From an uncultured Bacteroidota bacterium (GTDB lineage: Bacteria > Bacteroidota > Bacteroidia > 2-12-FULL-35-15), in NCBI GenBank assembly GCA_903847205.1, contig CAINDA010000010.1:1-57117 (forward strand): a DNA stretch of 57,117 nt, read 5' to 3'. How positions within the stretch are numbered: the stretch's first letter is position 1; each line of letters starts with the position of its first letter. The translations under genes were made by a program, and so were the position numbers. Below, in pieces: positions 35,328-44,444 of this stretch. Under the pieces are notes generated by a model. The model worked only from the letters and a program-made list of their open reading frames with translations. It was not told where the DNA came from and ran no database searches.

Positions 35328-36777
35328 TCGCGCTTTCCTTTAACTTGCTCAATAATTTTAAATGTTCCCTCTTTTGTTTTTCTTCATTAGCAGTTTGCTG
35401 CCAATTTTCATATTGGTCTTTTGATATTTTCAAATAACCAGTTTGCTCAACCTTTAATTCAAATGCAATCAATTCATCAAATTGCTTTTTCAGCCTCGGA
35501 AATTTAGCATACTCTTCTTCTTTGGGAAATTGATATTCTTTTGCTGTTTGAGCACACTTTGCATTAATCACGTTATTAATTGTTAGTATTGCACCGATAC
35601 TATTTGGAAAATATTTTAAGGTAGTGTTTGCACATTTGATGCTAAAACTGCTTTTCCCAAAAAGAAAGTCCAAACCTTCTTCAAGGTCAACAAGGCATTC
35701 AGCAATTACTTTATCTTTTGTTAATGGGGCAAGATAAATTTTATTCTTAATTGCAGCAGGCGAAATATATCCTGAAGCAACTATCCATTCATCAGTAGTA
35801 AAAGTTCCGTTGGTTGTTTCAAATCCGTACTGCTGGTATTGATTTCCGAATTTCACATAAGAATGGTTTGGAGCTAAAGCCATATAGGCGTTAGCGTTTA
35901 GCTCATTGGCAATAATTAAATACAGCAAGGGCATTGAATGGCACTGGCCTATTTTTGTGTTCAATAATTTTGTTACGAATCCTTTAGTTTGGTCATTATC
36001 GGCAAAAACATCTACAAAATCATAGCCGAAAGGTTCAAATGTTTCTGTTTTTTCTTCGGCATTTTTATAAATAACTTTTTCCGAAAAAAGTTTTTGAATA
36101 GCATAATGGCAAGCCATATAATTTTTTTCGTTAACCCCGTTCTCGTGCATTATCTGCCTGCAAATAAAAGTAAGGCCGTCAATTTGCCTGCAATATTTTT
36201 CATAACTCAATTTGTTTTTATGATATGCATTTTCAACAACAAATACGGCACGTTTTAAATTCAAAGAAGATTTGCCTGAAAGCATACTTACAATTTCATT
36301 ATAAGCATTGTTGTAGTATTTTAAGTGATTTATAAAATCAACAGAACTTGTATCGGCCGTTCTTAATCTTTTTTTTGTTTTTGCAAGTTCCTCCAACACT
36401 TTTGGATCAACAGGTCTTGCTGAATTGTTGAAAGTATTTAACTCATTAAAAAAATCTTGTGTTTTCTTTTGCCGGGCAGTTGCAAGGGTGTTGTAATAGT
36501 CCGCCTTCATTTCTTCCTGCGTTGGTTGCGGCGTGTAGCCCATTACCTGCATTGAACTCCTATTCGTTTGATTTATTATATTTTGTGCTGATGCCCCTGT
36601 TGGGTAATTATTTGATGAAGTTTGAAAGCTGTTATAATTGCTGTTTTGCGTTGAATAACTTTGTGTAGTTGTTATTTGCTGAAATGTCCCGGGAATAGGA
36701 ATCTGCGGACTTTGTGCCTGAGCAAAGCGGCCGTACGAAAATAATATTATCCATATGTATAAAATGCGAGGTTGCAT
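35317..36777 (-). CDS. Transglutaminase-fold exported protein
   Basis: 486 residues with a signal peptide (1-22). It is a paralogue of the next gene. The shared core is KIGQCHSMPLLYLIIANELN at about 271-290 (Cys275) and YMALAPNHSYVKFGN at about 294-308 (His301), with conserved flanks (a VENAYHKNKLSYEKYCRQID-like motif near 182). A Gln/Ser/Asn-rich segment (25-95) precedes it. It lies 65 bases after the GspC-like gene with no promoter visible between, so it belongs to the same transcript as the secretion genes. Confidence 0.7.
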   Translation of the reverse strand: MQPRILYIWIILFSYGRFAQAQSPQIPIPGTFQQITTTQSYSTQNSNYNSFQTSSNNYPTGASAQNIINQTNRSSMQVMGYTPQPTQEEMKADYYNTLATARQKKTQDFFNELNTFNNSARPVDPKVLEELAKTKKRLRTADTSSVDFINHLKYYNNAYNEIVSMLSGKSSLNLKRAVFVVENAYHKNKLSYEKYCRQIDGLTFICRQIMHENGVNEKNYMACHYAIQKLFSEKVIYKNAEEKTETFEPFGYDFVDVFADNDQTKGFVTKLLNTKIGQCHSMPLLYLIIANELNANAYMALAPNHSYVKFGNQYQQYGFETTNGTFTTDEWIVASGYISPAAIKNKIYLAPLTKDKVIAECLVDLEEGLDFLFGKSSFSIKCANTTLKYFPNSIGAILTINNVINAKCAQTAKEYQFPKEEEYAKFPRLKKQFDELIAFELKVEQTGYLKISKDQYENWQQTANEEKQKREHLKLLSKLKESANGK

Positions 36778-36842
36778 TCAATCATTTTCTTAATTAATGC
36801 CATTATGATTCGGCAACATCGTCCAGAGAATTCAATCAACCA

Positions 36843-37331
36843 TTACTTCCAAACAAACTTTTTTTCACCCTGAAATTTCACTTCAATAGAATCCCGCAGA
36901 ATTTTAACAAGCTCAATATCTTCAGCAATATCACCAATTTTCATAATGTTAGATCTGCCTTCTATCTGTACTAAAGCCAGCTGTTTTTTTGATTTTTGAT
37001 TTTTAATTAAACCGCTGTAAACAAGCTTCGGCCATACAATTGTAACTGCATTGTTTTTTTTATTTTCAATCAGCTTCTCAACAGCCTTGGATACTTTGGT
37101 TTCATCGGGATTTGATTTTTTTACGTGCCTTCCTAAAAAGGGATCAGGATAATCCGGATGAATTGAAAAAGTATCAATTAAATTTTCATTTTCTATTGTG
37201 CCAATAGATGCCTTATTAAATGATGCATTAGAATCATCAGTATGGACAACATTAAATATTTTAAATATTACAGTCCCCCAAATAAATAAAACAACAGGAA
37301 TTAAAACATAAAGCAGTTTTTTGTTTTTCAT
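36843..37331 (-). CDS. GspC/PilP-like inner-membrane protein
   Basis: 162 residues with one membrane helix at about 6-25 and a periplasmic C-terminal domain (about 95-162) in which KLVYSGLIKNQKSKKQLALV and GRSNIMKIGDIAEDIELVKI match the HR domain of GspC (or PilP), which binds the secretin's N0 domain. It starts two bases after the FN3 lipoprotein. The short length and lack of a PDZ domain fit minimal type II systems. Family-level assignment only. Confidence 0.65.
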   Translation of the reverse strand: MKNKKLLYVLIPVVLFIWGTVIFKIFNVVHTDDSNASFNKASIGTIENENLIDTFSIHPDYPDPFLGRHVKKSNPDETKVSKAVEKLIENKKNNAVTIVWPKLVYSGLIKNQKSKKQLALVQIEGRSNIMKIGDIAEDIELVKILRDSIEVKFQGEKKFVWK

Positions 37332-37333
37332 TA

Positions 37334-38278
37334 TCAGTTGCGCTTAATTCTGCGTCTATAAAAATAAGAGCTGGTATTCCCGGCTTTATCTGATGCACTT
37401 ACCCTCCAAAAATATTTATGCCCTGAGAGGGTGCCGTAAAAATTATAGCTAATTGGGTTCACTGTATTTATAATTACTGTGTCTTTTGTTGTAACAATTG
37501 CAAAAGTAGAATCCGTTGAAATCTGCAAATGAGAGGAGTCTGCCGAAGCTGTCCAACTCCATTTCAAAGGTATCGGGTTTAATGAGGTCGTATCCGCTAT
37601 GGGGAAAACCGGGACAGGAACCGCCGGCCTTGTAGTATCAATAGTAATAGTACGTGCAGTCGGCGGGGAATTTGTTAAATTATTCTGAGCTGAAACACGC
37701 CAGGTAAATGTTCCTTCATTCGGGAAAGTATATGCAATGGAAGCGGTTGTTAAAGTTTCAGTATGTATCGGGGTGTTGGATAAGAGTATCTGAAACAAAT
37801 AAGATGTCGCATTAGGCATAGCATACCATGTAAAATTCTGCGTGAGGTTATTCACAAATTTATTATCCGGCGGACTTGTAAGGATCAATTGCTGTGATGC
37901 TAAATTTAAGCTGGTATCAATCGTAATATTACTTACCACGTAGTTAGTAAAGCTGGTGCTGTTCATCGCTCTCACCCTCCACTGATATATCCCGGGGGCT
38001 AAACTAAACGAAAATTGCAGGGTCTTGATCGTGGTATCCAGCACCAAGCGCTGTACATTAGAAAAATTGGGTTTTACAATCTGCAGGTTATACCGATCTG
38101 CCCCTTTTACCACTTCCCACCAAAAGGTCTGTGTATAATCAGTCGAAACAGCATTATTCGCCGGGGCTAAAACTGTAATTGATGTTTTAGCTAAATTAAG
38201 ATCAATAAAATCCTGGCAGGAATAAAGAAAAAACACCGATGCACTTATTGCCAGGGAGAATAAAAATTTATTTTTCAT
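37334..38278 (-). CDS. FN3-repeat lipoprotein in the secretion operon
   Basis: 314 residues with a lipobox (VFFLYSC, Cys21) and three fibronectin-III or Ig-like repeats (about 30-125, 130-215 and 220-310). Each carries a YxWRVxAxN/SxxS-type strand such as GIYQWRVRAMN, GTFTWRVSAQN and KYFWRVSASD. It may reside in the outer membrane and help place or stabilize the secretin, as pilotins do, or present cargo. It overlaps the preceding GspM-like gene by 11 bases. Confidence 0.65.
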   Translation of the reverse strand: MKNKFLFSLAISASVFFLYSCQDFIDLNLAKTSITVLAPANNAVSTDYTQTFWWEVVKGADRYNLQIVKPNFSNVQRLVLDTTIKTLQFSFSLAPGIYQWRVRAMNSTSFTNYVVSNITIDTSLNLASQQLILTSPPDNKFVNNLTQNFTWYAMPNATSYLFQILLSNTPIHTETLTTASIAYTFPNEGTFTWRVSAQNNLTNSPPTARTITIDTTRPAVPVPVFPIADTTSLNPIPLKWSWTASADSSHLQISTDSTFAIVTTKDTVIINTVNPISYNFYGTLSGHKYFWRVSASDKAGNTSSYFYRRRIKRN

Positions 38279-38810
38279 GTTGCTGCTTTTTTACATTTTG
38301 CAAATAGATGGCAGCTGTCAGTACCGGCTCTTTTGCTTGAAAATCCTTTTTCAGCTGGTAACGGACAGATGCGATTTTTCCTAATTTATTTTTCTGTTCT
38401 AACTGATAAACCAGTTTAATCAAAGCATTGAAACCTCCCTCAACAACAAACAGATTTGTTTCAATAAATAAATCACCTTGCTGTACAGCTTTTGTTTCAG
38501 GGAACTCACGCAGTACCGCATGATTTTTCTGGCAGTAATTTGTAACCAGCTCCAGTAATCCCTGCCTGCTGTTCTGCCCGTTAATATTTTGGTCCCCGAT
38601 TTTTGAATCTATCTGCAGCAATTGTTTTTCAAGCTGTGCAGCCTGCACTGGAGCATTAGCGGCTAATTCAATCTGGCTTTCAGCAGTCATACAATCGGTA
38701 TAGGCAGCAAACGTTTTCTTAATTCCAAAAGCATACATCAAATAAAGCATTACTACAGCCGTTAAAATTAACAGTGTGTTTTTCTTTTTATATGTAAGGT
38801 TCTTTAACAA
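38268..38810 (-). CDS. GspM/PilO-like protein
   Basis: 180 residues: a short cytosolic N-terminus, one membrane helix at 13-30, a coiled coil at about 40-75 and a small alpha/beta domain after that. This is the layout of GspM and PilO, which brace the GspL-type protein in the inner membrane. It follows the GspL-like gene by one base. Assignment rests on layout and gene order more than on a sequence signature. Confidence 0.65.
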   Translation of the reverse strand: MLKNLTYKKKNTLLILTAVVMLYLMYAFGIKKTFAAYTDCMTAESQIELAANAPVQAAQLEKQLLQIDSKIGDQNINGQNSRQGLLELVTNYCQKNHAVLREFPETKAVQQGDLFIETNLFVVEGGFNALIKLVYQLEQKNKLGKIASVRYQLKKDFQAKEPVLTAAIYLQNVKKQQHEK

Positions 38811-38811
38811 T

Positions 38812-40056
38812 TTAATTAATCAATTTTATTTCCATTAAAAACAAACCGTCATCTGCTGCACTGTTCTGTTTATAATTCAATAATGTAACGCTGCTGATCC
38901 AGGATTTTGCTTTTACTTCTTTCAGCCAATTATTCAAATCAGTGCTACGCTGGCACCTGCCTGAAATTTTTATAAGTTTGTTTTCAAAAAGCAATCCTTC
39001 TGTTTCCTCCGCATCCTGCTTTTTCTTTACGGGGCGTATATTCACATCTATCCACTGAATGGAAGAAGGCAGGCTTTCAGCAAGCCTGTCGGCATAAAAT
39101 GAAGTACGGGAGTTTTCGAGCAAACCATTTTGTTCTAAAAATTCTTTTTTGCGGTTGAACTCCGCCTTTAAATTATTACATCGGTTAAGGGCGCTCTGAT
39201 TTAAGGTAAGTTCGGTGCCCATATTCCTGCTTTTTGTCCAATAATGATTAAAAGTAAAATAGTTGACAAGCAAAACCGTAAACGTGAAAACTAAAAGTGC
39301 ACTTCCAATCAATTTGAATTTTTGTTTCTGTTTAAATTCTTCTTTGACAGCATTGATATCTTCAGAATTAATAATACCCGCATCAGCGCCGGTGAAATAA
39401 GAAAGCGCTGCAGCAAAAGGGATCAATTGTTTTGAGTGAATAGCTTCATCACCGATAAACACATCTTCGTTTATTTTTTCAGTTGCAGTAATCGTTACAT
39501 CAGCAATCTGCTGTTCTGTTACCTGCAATTGATAGGCATTGAAATTAAACTGCCCGTTTGCAATTCCATTTTTATTAATCAATGGCAGCAGATTATTTAC
39601 TGAGAAGGGCCCTAATAAACAGCTTGCAATATTTGTCAGTTTATTTTTTTTTAATTCTTCTAAAACTTCATTTATGACACTTGAACGGATAAGAGAAATA
39701 AACACCTGGGTTGGACTTATCAATGTCTGCTGTAAATCAAATTCATTCGGGTTGGCATTTGGAAGCACCTTGTTTAAAAGAGTTAAAGCCGTATCATTTT
39801 CTGAAAATGAAATTTTTCGGTGGACAATTCCCTTGCCATTTAACACCAGCACTATTGGAAGTTCTGTGCCTATGAATTCAGCAAGTTCTTCAAAATCTGC
39901 AATTCCTTCTTTTTGTTTATCTGTATTAAGTGATGCTTTTGTTTTTTTTAATACAACTGCGTTTATCAAATAACCGCCTTCAGGCAGGAGTATTACCTCT
40001 ACTCCTACAGCTGTTTTGTTTTGGATGATATTTTCAAGTCCGGCTTTTCTAAACAT
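38812..40056 (-). CDS. GspL-like (PilM-PilN type) protein
   Basis: 414 residues. The N-terminal 230 residues are cytosolic with a degenerate actin-like fold, as in GspL or PilM. A membrane helix spans about 248-268 (LIGSALLVFTFTVLLVNYF), and the periplasmic part resembles PilN: a coiled coil followed by a ferredoxin-like fold with SLPSSIQWIDVNI and GRCQRSTDLNNWL. This subunit connects the ATPase to the inner-membrane assembly. It lies one base after the secretin and one before the GspM-like gene. Confidence 0.75.
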   Translation of the reverse strand: MFRKAGLENIIQNKTAVGVEVILLPEGGYLINAVVLKKTKASLNTDKQKEGIADFEELAEFIGTELPIVLVLNGKGIVHRKISFSENDTALTLLNKVLPNANPNEFDLQQTLISPTQVFISLIRSSVINEVLEELKKNKLTNIASCLLGPFSVNNLLPLINKNGIANGQFNFNAYQLQVTEQQIADVTITATEKINEDVFIGDEAIHSKQLIPFAAALSYFTGADAGIINSEDINAVKEEFKQKQKFKLIGSALLVFTFTVLLVNYFTFNHYWTKSRNMGTELTLNQSALNRCNNLKAEFNRKKEFLEQNGLLENSRTSFYADRLAESLPSSIQWIDVNIRPVKKKQDAEETEGLLFENKLIKISGRCQRSTDLNNWLKEVKAKSWISSVTLLNYKQNSAADDGLFLMEIKLIN

Positions 40057-40057
40057 T

Positions 40058-41962
40058 TTAGTAGATCACTGTCGGCTTTATAAATATGGTAAGTTTGTTT
40101 TTGCTTGACGTTTTCGAACGGCTGCTGAAAAACCATTTTATTATAGGGATGCGTGACAGAAGAGGAACACCGGTTGAGGCCTCATTTTTTGTGTCCTCGT
40201 TTAATCCCCCGAGCATAATCATTTCCTGATTTTTTACCCTAATCAGCGATTTAAAATCTCTTGAACTGGTGCCGTAAGGGCCGTTTGTTCCTGTCTGCGT
40301 TGTAAACGACGACTGCTTGACGTAAATATCCATTGTTATCTGTTCGTCTCCTGATACAGCCGGATTAATTGTCATTGCAAATTCAGCATTTAAAGGTTTA
40401 TAAATCTGTGTATTTTGAGTAGTAGTACTGGTAGTCGCAATTACGTTGCTGTTCTGCTCTAGGTAATAACGTGTTTCACCGATGCTCATTTTAGCCTCGT
40501 GGCCGTTAAGAGTACATAACAGAGGAGTCGAATTAATTTTTATGTCGCCATTCTGCTCCATTAACTGCAGGTTCACATAAAAGTTAGGGCTTACTTTGCC
40601 CAGGTTGGCCAGTCCAGTGCCGTTGACGCCGTCAATAATTGAATTTATCGCATTTGCTCCTAAATTTAAGTTCAGGGAAGGGAAAACATCACCGCCGCTT
40701 GGAGTCGGTGCCGTACCCAAACCAGCTTTGATACCTGAAGATACTACATGTGAGTTACGTACATCTATAATCAAAACTTCAATAGAGATTACCGGCACAA
40801 CTCTGTCAATGTCACGCAGAAAGGCTTCCAGCTCTGCTATTTTGGGTTGGGAACCGCAAAGGATTAAACTGTTTTGATCGCTGAACATTTTAACTTCCAG
40901 TCCTTTTTTTAATTCTGCCGGGATAAAATCAATTATTTTATCCACTGTTCTGTATTTCAGCGATACGACTTTGGTTGAACGTAATCCTTCTATATTACGG
41001 TCGCCGATTAAATAAAGCTCCCCTTCCTTTTTAAAAGTATAGTCTGTGTTATTAAATAAATGATTTAGAAACTGGTCATAAGTAGCATTGCTGATATTCA
41101 AACTAAGATTGCCTTTTGGTTCAGAAAATAAAAAATAGTTGTTTTTAAAATCAGCGGAAACAGCAGATAAAATATCTGAGATAGCCATATTTACTGCATC
41201 AACAGTAATTAATTTATCACTGTTCATTTTTACATTTAACCCGGGCTTTGCTGAATAAGCACTTTGCTTTGAACTGCCGTTTTTTTGATTTGCAGAAACG
41301 GTTTCCATTTTCTCTATCAAATAAAAATTGTCTTTTGTAGGGGTAACTTTTAAATCATTTGCAAATGCAAATTTTTCCAATGCAGGATTAAACAGCATGT
41401 TCTGAATGTAACCGCTCACCATTTTACCAGCCAAATCAGGTGAGAACAGCACATTTTTACCAGTCTCTTTTGTTAATTCTTTTACAACCAGGGCAAGGCT
41501 GTCTTTTGATAAATCCAGGCTTAGTAAATCCCCTATGCTGTCATAAGAAATGTTCAGCTGTTTGGGAATGTATTTTTTAATAACCAGTGCAGCAATAGGC
41601 GCTGCATATTGAGAAAAGGACATAATGTTGCCGATAAATACAACATCAAGATCATATTTTTTACAGAGGAATAATAATACATCAGCCACTGAAACATTGG
41701 AAAAATTGTTTACAACCTGCGCCTTAAGATTCGGGTCAATACTTACATTTAAATTATTGGAAGCTGCCAATCCGCGGATGAATTCCTGGATAGGAACGCC
41801 GTTTACAGACAACTCGACCTTTTCATTTAAGCCGGGAGTATCATTTGATAACTCTCTTAATTTATCTTCAATTACTGTAAATCTGTCCTGCTGGGCATCT
41901 GCAAATGATGCAAGTATCATTAGTATTGCAAACAGCAGTTTTTTAAAATGTTTTTTCTCCAC
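40058..41962 (-). CDS. gspD: Secretin (type II secretion / type IV pilus outer-membrane channel)
   Basis: 634 residues with a signal peptide (1-23). Residues 30-120 are an STN/N0-type domain, followed by N1-like domains with RTVDKIIDFIPAELKKGLEV and VIDVDRVVPVISIEVLIIDV. The C-terminal secretin domain follows (NGDIKINSTPLLCTLNGHEA, MIMLGGLNEDTKNEASTGVP, LLSRIPIIKWFFSSR) and ends in KLTIFIKPTVIY. It forms the large outer-membrane pore through which folded substrates leave. It stands between the ATPase gene (seven bases) and the GspL-like gene (one base). Confidence 0.93.
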   Translation of the reverse strand: MEKKHFKKLLFAILMILASFADAQQDRFTVIEDKLRELSNDTPGLNEKVELSVNGVPIQEFIRGLAASNNLNVSIDPNLKAQVVNNFSNVSVADVLLFLCKKYDLDVVFIGNIMSFSQYAAPIAALVIKKYIPKQLNISYDSIGDLLSLDLSKDSLALVVKELTKETGKNVLFSPDLAGKMVSGYIQNMLFNPALEKFAFANDLKVTPTKDNFYLIEKMETVSANQKNGSSKQSAYSAKPGLNVKMNSDKLITVDAVNMAISDILSAVSADFKNNYFLFSEPKGNLSLNISNATYDQFLNHLFNNTDYTFKKEGELYLIGDRNIEGLRSTKVVSLKYRTVDKIIDFIPAELKKGLEVKMFSDQNSLILCGSQPKIAELEAFLRDIDRVVPVISIEVLIIDVRNSHVVSSGIKAGLGTAPTPSGGDVFPSLNLNLGANAINSIIDGVNGTGLANLGKVSPNFYVNLQLMEQNGDIKINSTPLLCTLNGHEAKMSIGETRYYLEQNSNVIATTSTTTQNTQIYKPLNAEFAMTINPAVSGDEQITMDIYVKQSSFTTQTGTNGPYGTSSRDFKSLIRVKNQEMIMLGGLNEDTKNEASTGVPLLSRIPIIKWFFSSRSKTSSKNKLTIFIKPTVIY

Positions 41963-41969
41963 AAAAAAA

Positions 41970-43412
41970 TTAATAATTGTTCAATAATATTGGATAAATT
42001 TCTTCCACTGAAGTGAGGCCTTTTTCAAATAAATCAAAAGCATTTTCTCTCAGTGTTTTTATATTTCTTTCTTTTAAAAGTTCCTCAATAGAAAACGTAT
42101 TGTTTTTTATACAATCCGCTAATTCATAATCAATCGGGATAACCTCATAAATCGCTTTCCTTCCTTTATAGCCGGTATAATGACAGTATTCACAGCCTTT
42201 TGCAGTAAAGTGTGAATGAACTGCTCTCGGTGCTTTAAACGTTCTTGGAAACAATTTATCTTCAAAAGGTTTTTCCTCTTTGCATTCAGTGCATAACAAA
42301 CGAAGCAGACGCTGTGCAATGCTTGTATTAAGTTCACTTGCTAATAAAAAAGGAGGAACTCCCATATCCGCTAAACGTGAAATTGTTCCCCATGCGGAAT
42401 TAGTATGAATCGTAGAAAGCACCAAATGCCCTGTTAATGATACACGCACAGCCATCTGTGCTGTTTCTGCATCACGTATCTCTCCCAGCATGATAACGTT
42501 AGGATCCTGGCGTAAAAATGAATGCAGGGCTTTTGCAAAAGTTAAGCCGATGCCTTCTTTTAACTGCACCTGGTTGATGCCTTCTAATGTATATTCAATA
42601 GGGTCTTCAATAGTAGTAACATTTGTTTTTTCCTTATTGAGTATTTTTAATGTTGCATACAAGGTGGTAGTTTTTCCGGAGCCCGTCGGACCGCTGATTA
42701 AAATGAGCCCCCGCGTTTTCTTTATTCCTTCTAAATAGCTGTATAATTCTTTTTCGCTGAAGCCTAATTGCTCAATATCAATATTAGCAGAATCATTACT
42801 CAATAAACGAAGTACAATTTTTTCACCGTGAAGTGTAGGCAAAACAGAAACACGTATATCGAACTTCATGTCACCGCTGTTAAACAAGATACGACCGTCT
42901 TGGGGCAATCGTCTTTCTGAAATATCAAGGTTAGCTTTTATTTTTATTTTATTAATAAGCGACGGATAATCCAGATGGCTGATAGTGTAACGCTCTATCA
43001 ATAAGCCGTCGATGCGAATACGCACCCTGCATTTTTCTTCATAAGCTTCAATGTGAATATCACTTCCTCCCAAATTCTTTGCTTCTGAAATCAGCATGGG
43101 CAGAAAATCATCTGCTTTTACATTTCCAGCGCTTACCTGTTTTATTGCAGCATGTGTATTTGTATTCCGATAATATTTCCCTAATGTTTTTTGTATGATG
43201 TTTGAAGATGCTTTTTCCAGCAGTACTGTTTTTCCGAAAAGCATTTCAAGTTCATCTGCCAGCTGATGATGGTATTTATCTTCGCTTACATACAATACTA
43301 AATGTTTATTTCCTTCAGCCTGTTTAGGCACGATGCCGTAATGCCAGGCCTGCTGGGGTGTCACTGCGTGCTGCAGGTCAACAGTTAATGATATGTAATC
43401 TGTTTCAATCAT
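41970..43412 (-). CDS. gspE: GspE/PilB-type secretion ATPase
   Basis: 480 residues. Walker A GPTGSGKTT lies at 241-249, the Asp box RIDGLL at about 133-138 and the Walker B/His region VIMLGEIRDAETA at 306-318 followed by STIHTN. The tetracysteine zinc motif C374-x2-C377...C407-x2-C410 is complete. The N-terminal 90 residues form the short GspE-type N domain. It powers pseudopilus extension from the inner face of the inner membrane. It starts four bases after the prepilin peptidase gene. Confidence 0.95.
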   Translation of the reverse strand: MIETDYISLTVDLQHAVTPQQAWHYGIVPKQAEGNKHLVLYVSEDKYHHQLADELEMLFGKTVLLEKASSNIIQKTLGKYYRNTNTHAAIKQVSAGNVKADDFLPMLISEAKNLGGSDIHIEAYEEKCRVRIRIDGLLIERYTISHLDYPSLINKIKIKANLDISERRLPQDGRILFNSGDMKFDIRVSVLPTLHGEKIVLRLLSNDSANIDIEQLGFSEKELYSYLEGIKKTRGLILISGPTGSGKTTTLYATLKILNKEKTNVTTIEDPIEYTLEGINQVQLKEGIGLTFAKALHSFLRQDPNVIMLGEIRDAETAQMAVRVSLTGHLVLSTIHTNSAWGTISRLADMGVPPFLLASELNTSIAQRLLRLLCTECKEEKPFEDKLFPRTFKAPRAVHSHFTAKGCEYCHYTGYKGRKAIYEVIPIDYELADCIKNNTFSIEELLKERNIKTLRENAFDLFEKGLTSVEEIYPILLNNY

Positions 43413-43415
43413 TTA

Positions 43416-43940
43416 TTAATGAATAAACCACCCGGTTAAATAATCATCGTTGTAAAAATTAAACTTGGGCATCCATTGGTTTACAAGAAGCAATACAATC
43501 ATCACCGCTGCCATTGCTCCCGCAAGCGGTATTTCTTTTGAAACATTTTTTACAAACCTGCTGAATGCTGTAAAAAAAATTAAGGTTAACAACAGTCCTA
43601 TTATATAAAACACAATAAAATTAACCGGCGAAAATGCCGCCGTTGCCGTGATAAAAAACAACACGTCGCCTATACCTAAATGTGAATTTATAATGTTGAC
43701 CAGCTTCTTATTTTTGATACTCATATAAGCAGTTAAAACCAATAACTGCAACAGAATAAAACTGATATTAAAAATGGTATAACGCAGCAGCTCTCCAACA
43801 GGGATAAGAAAAAGCCCTTGCGCTAAAAAAGAACCCAGCAGCAAAGGAAGCAGCACCCATGAAATCCGGCGCTCTTTCATATCCTGCAATACAATAACAG
43901 CAAGCAGCAGCAGTAAACATATATTTACAATCAGCTGCAT
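43416..43940 (-). CDS. Prepilin peptidase (A24 family, short form)
   Basis: 174 residues, about five membrane helices. The two catalytic aspartates of A24 peptidases are present: D21 in VLQDMKERRIS and the GxGD motif HLGIGDVLFF (about D94). The N-terminal methyltransferase domain of PilD is absent, as in the TadV/CpaA-like short forms. It should process the pseudopilin encoded directly upstream, which its start overlaps by one base. Confidence 0.85.
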   Translation of the reverse strand: MQLIVNICLLLLLAVIVLQDMKERRISWVLLPLLLGSFLAQGLFLIPVGELLRYTIFNISFILLQLLVLTAYMSIKNKKLVNIINSHLGIGDVLFFITATAAFSPVNFIVFYIIGLLLTLIFFTAFSRFVKNVSKEIPLAGAMAAVMIVLLLVNQWMPKFNFYNDDYLTGWFIH

Positions 43941-44353
43941 TAGTCGGGAGTTACTTCTTTAATATGTTTATCCTGATCTACCTCCCAGACATTAAATATT
44001 CCGTCGCCGTCAAAGTCAGTAATTGCAGTAGCGCGCGCTTTAAAAGTATTGTTAGTTGCTTCAATAATTTCAATCTGGTAATTTGCATTACCGCCTTTGG
44101 TAGTAAGCACTGCTGGCTCAAAACTTATTTCAGTAAAATCAGTGCTGTATTTAGAGTGTAAATAAAAATAACTTTTTTCAAGCGTATGAATATGTTCCAG
44201 CTGTAACTGAGCTTCGGTGCTTTTAGCTTTTGAGATCAATGGCATGAGATTGGGCAGTGCGAGCAGGACTAAAATTCCGATTATAATCAGAACAACTAAA
44301 AGTTCCATCAGTGTAAAAGCCTTCAGCTTTTTTCGGGTAATATGTATTTTCAT
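43940..44353 (-). CDS. Type II secretion pseudopilin (GspG-like)
   Basis: 137 residues from the ATG at 44353, which gives a short basic leader (MKIHITRKKLKA) and the prepilin cleavage site A|FTLMELLVVLIIIGILVLL, with Ala instead of Gly at -1. The E5 of the mature protein is conserved. A longer in-frame start 60 bases upstream would create an overlong leader. The C-terminal DFDGDGIFNVWEVD is a calcium-binding loop like that near the end of GspG. It heads the operon, and its single copy means no minor pseudopilins (GspH-K) are encoded in the window. Confidence 0.88.
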   Translation of the reverse strand: MKIHITRKKLKAFTLMELLVVLIIIGILVLLALPNLMPLISKAKSTEAQLQLEHIHTLEKSYFYLHSKYSTDFTEISFEPAVLTTKGGNANYQIEIIEATNNTFKARATAITDFDGDGIFNVWEVDQDKHIKEVTPD

Positions 44354-44416
44354 TTTTTGAATGTGTTCGAATTTTTGACAGACTTTTTTTATTATTTCCT
44401 CTACGATAAGCAACGG

Positions 44417-44424
44417 CTAAAATA
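44417..44424 (-). promoter_or_regulatory. Candidate promoter of the secretion-toxin operon
   Basis: Read on the minus strand TATTTTAG, one base off TAnnTTTG, with TTGTTG about 18 bases further upstream as a -33 candidate. It lies 64 bases before the pseudopilin ATG and directly beside the large palindrome. Confidence 0.35.
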
Positions 44425-44444
44425 GTTTTTATTTACAACAAAAA

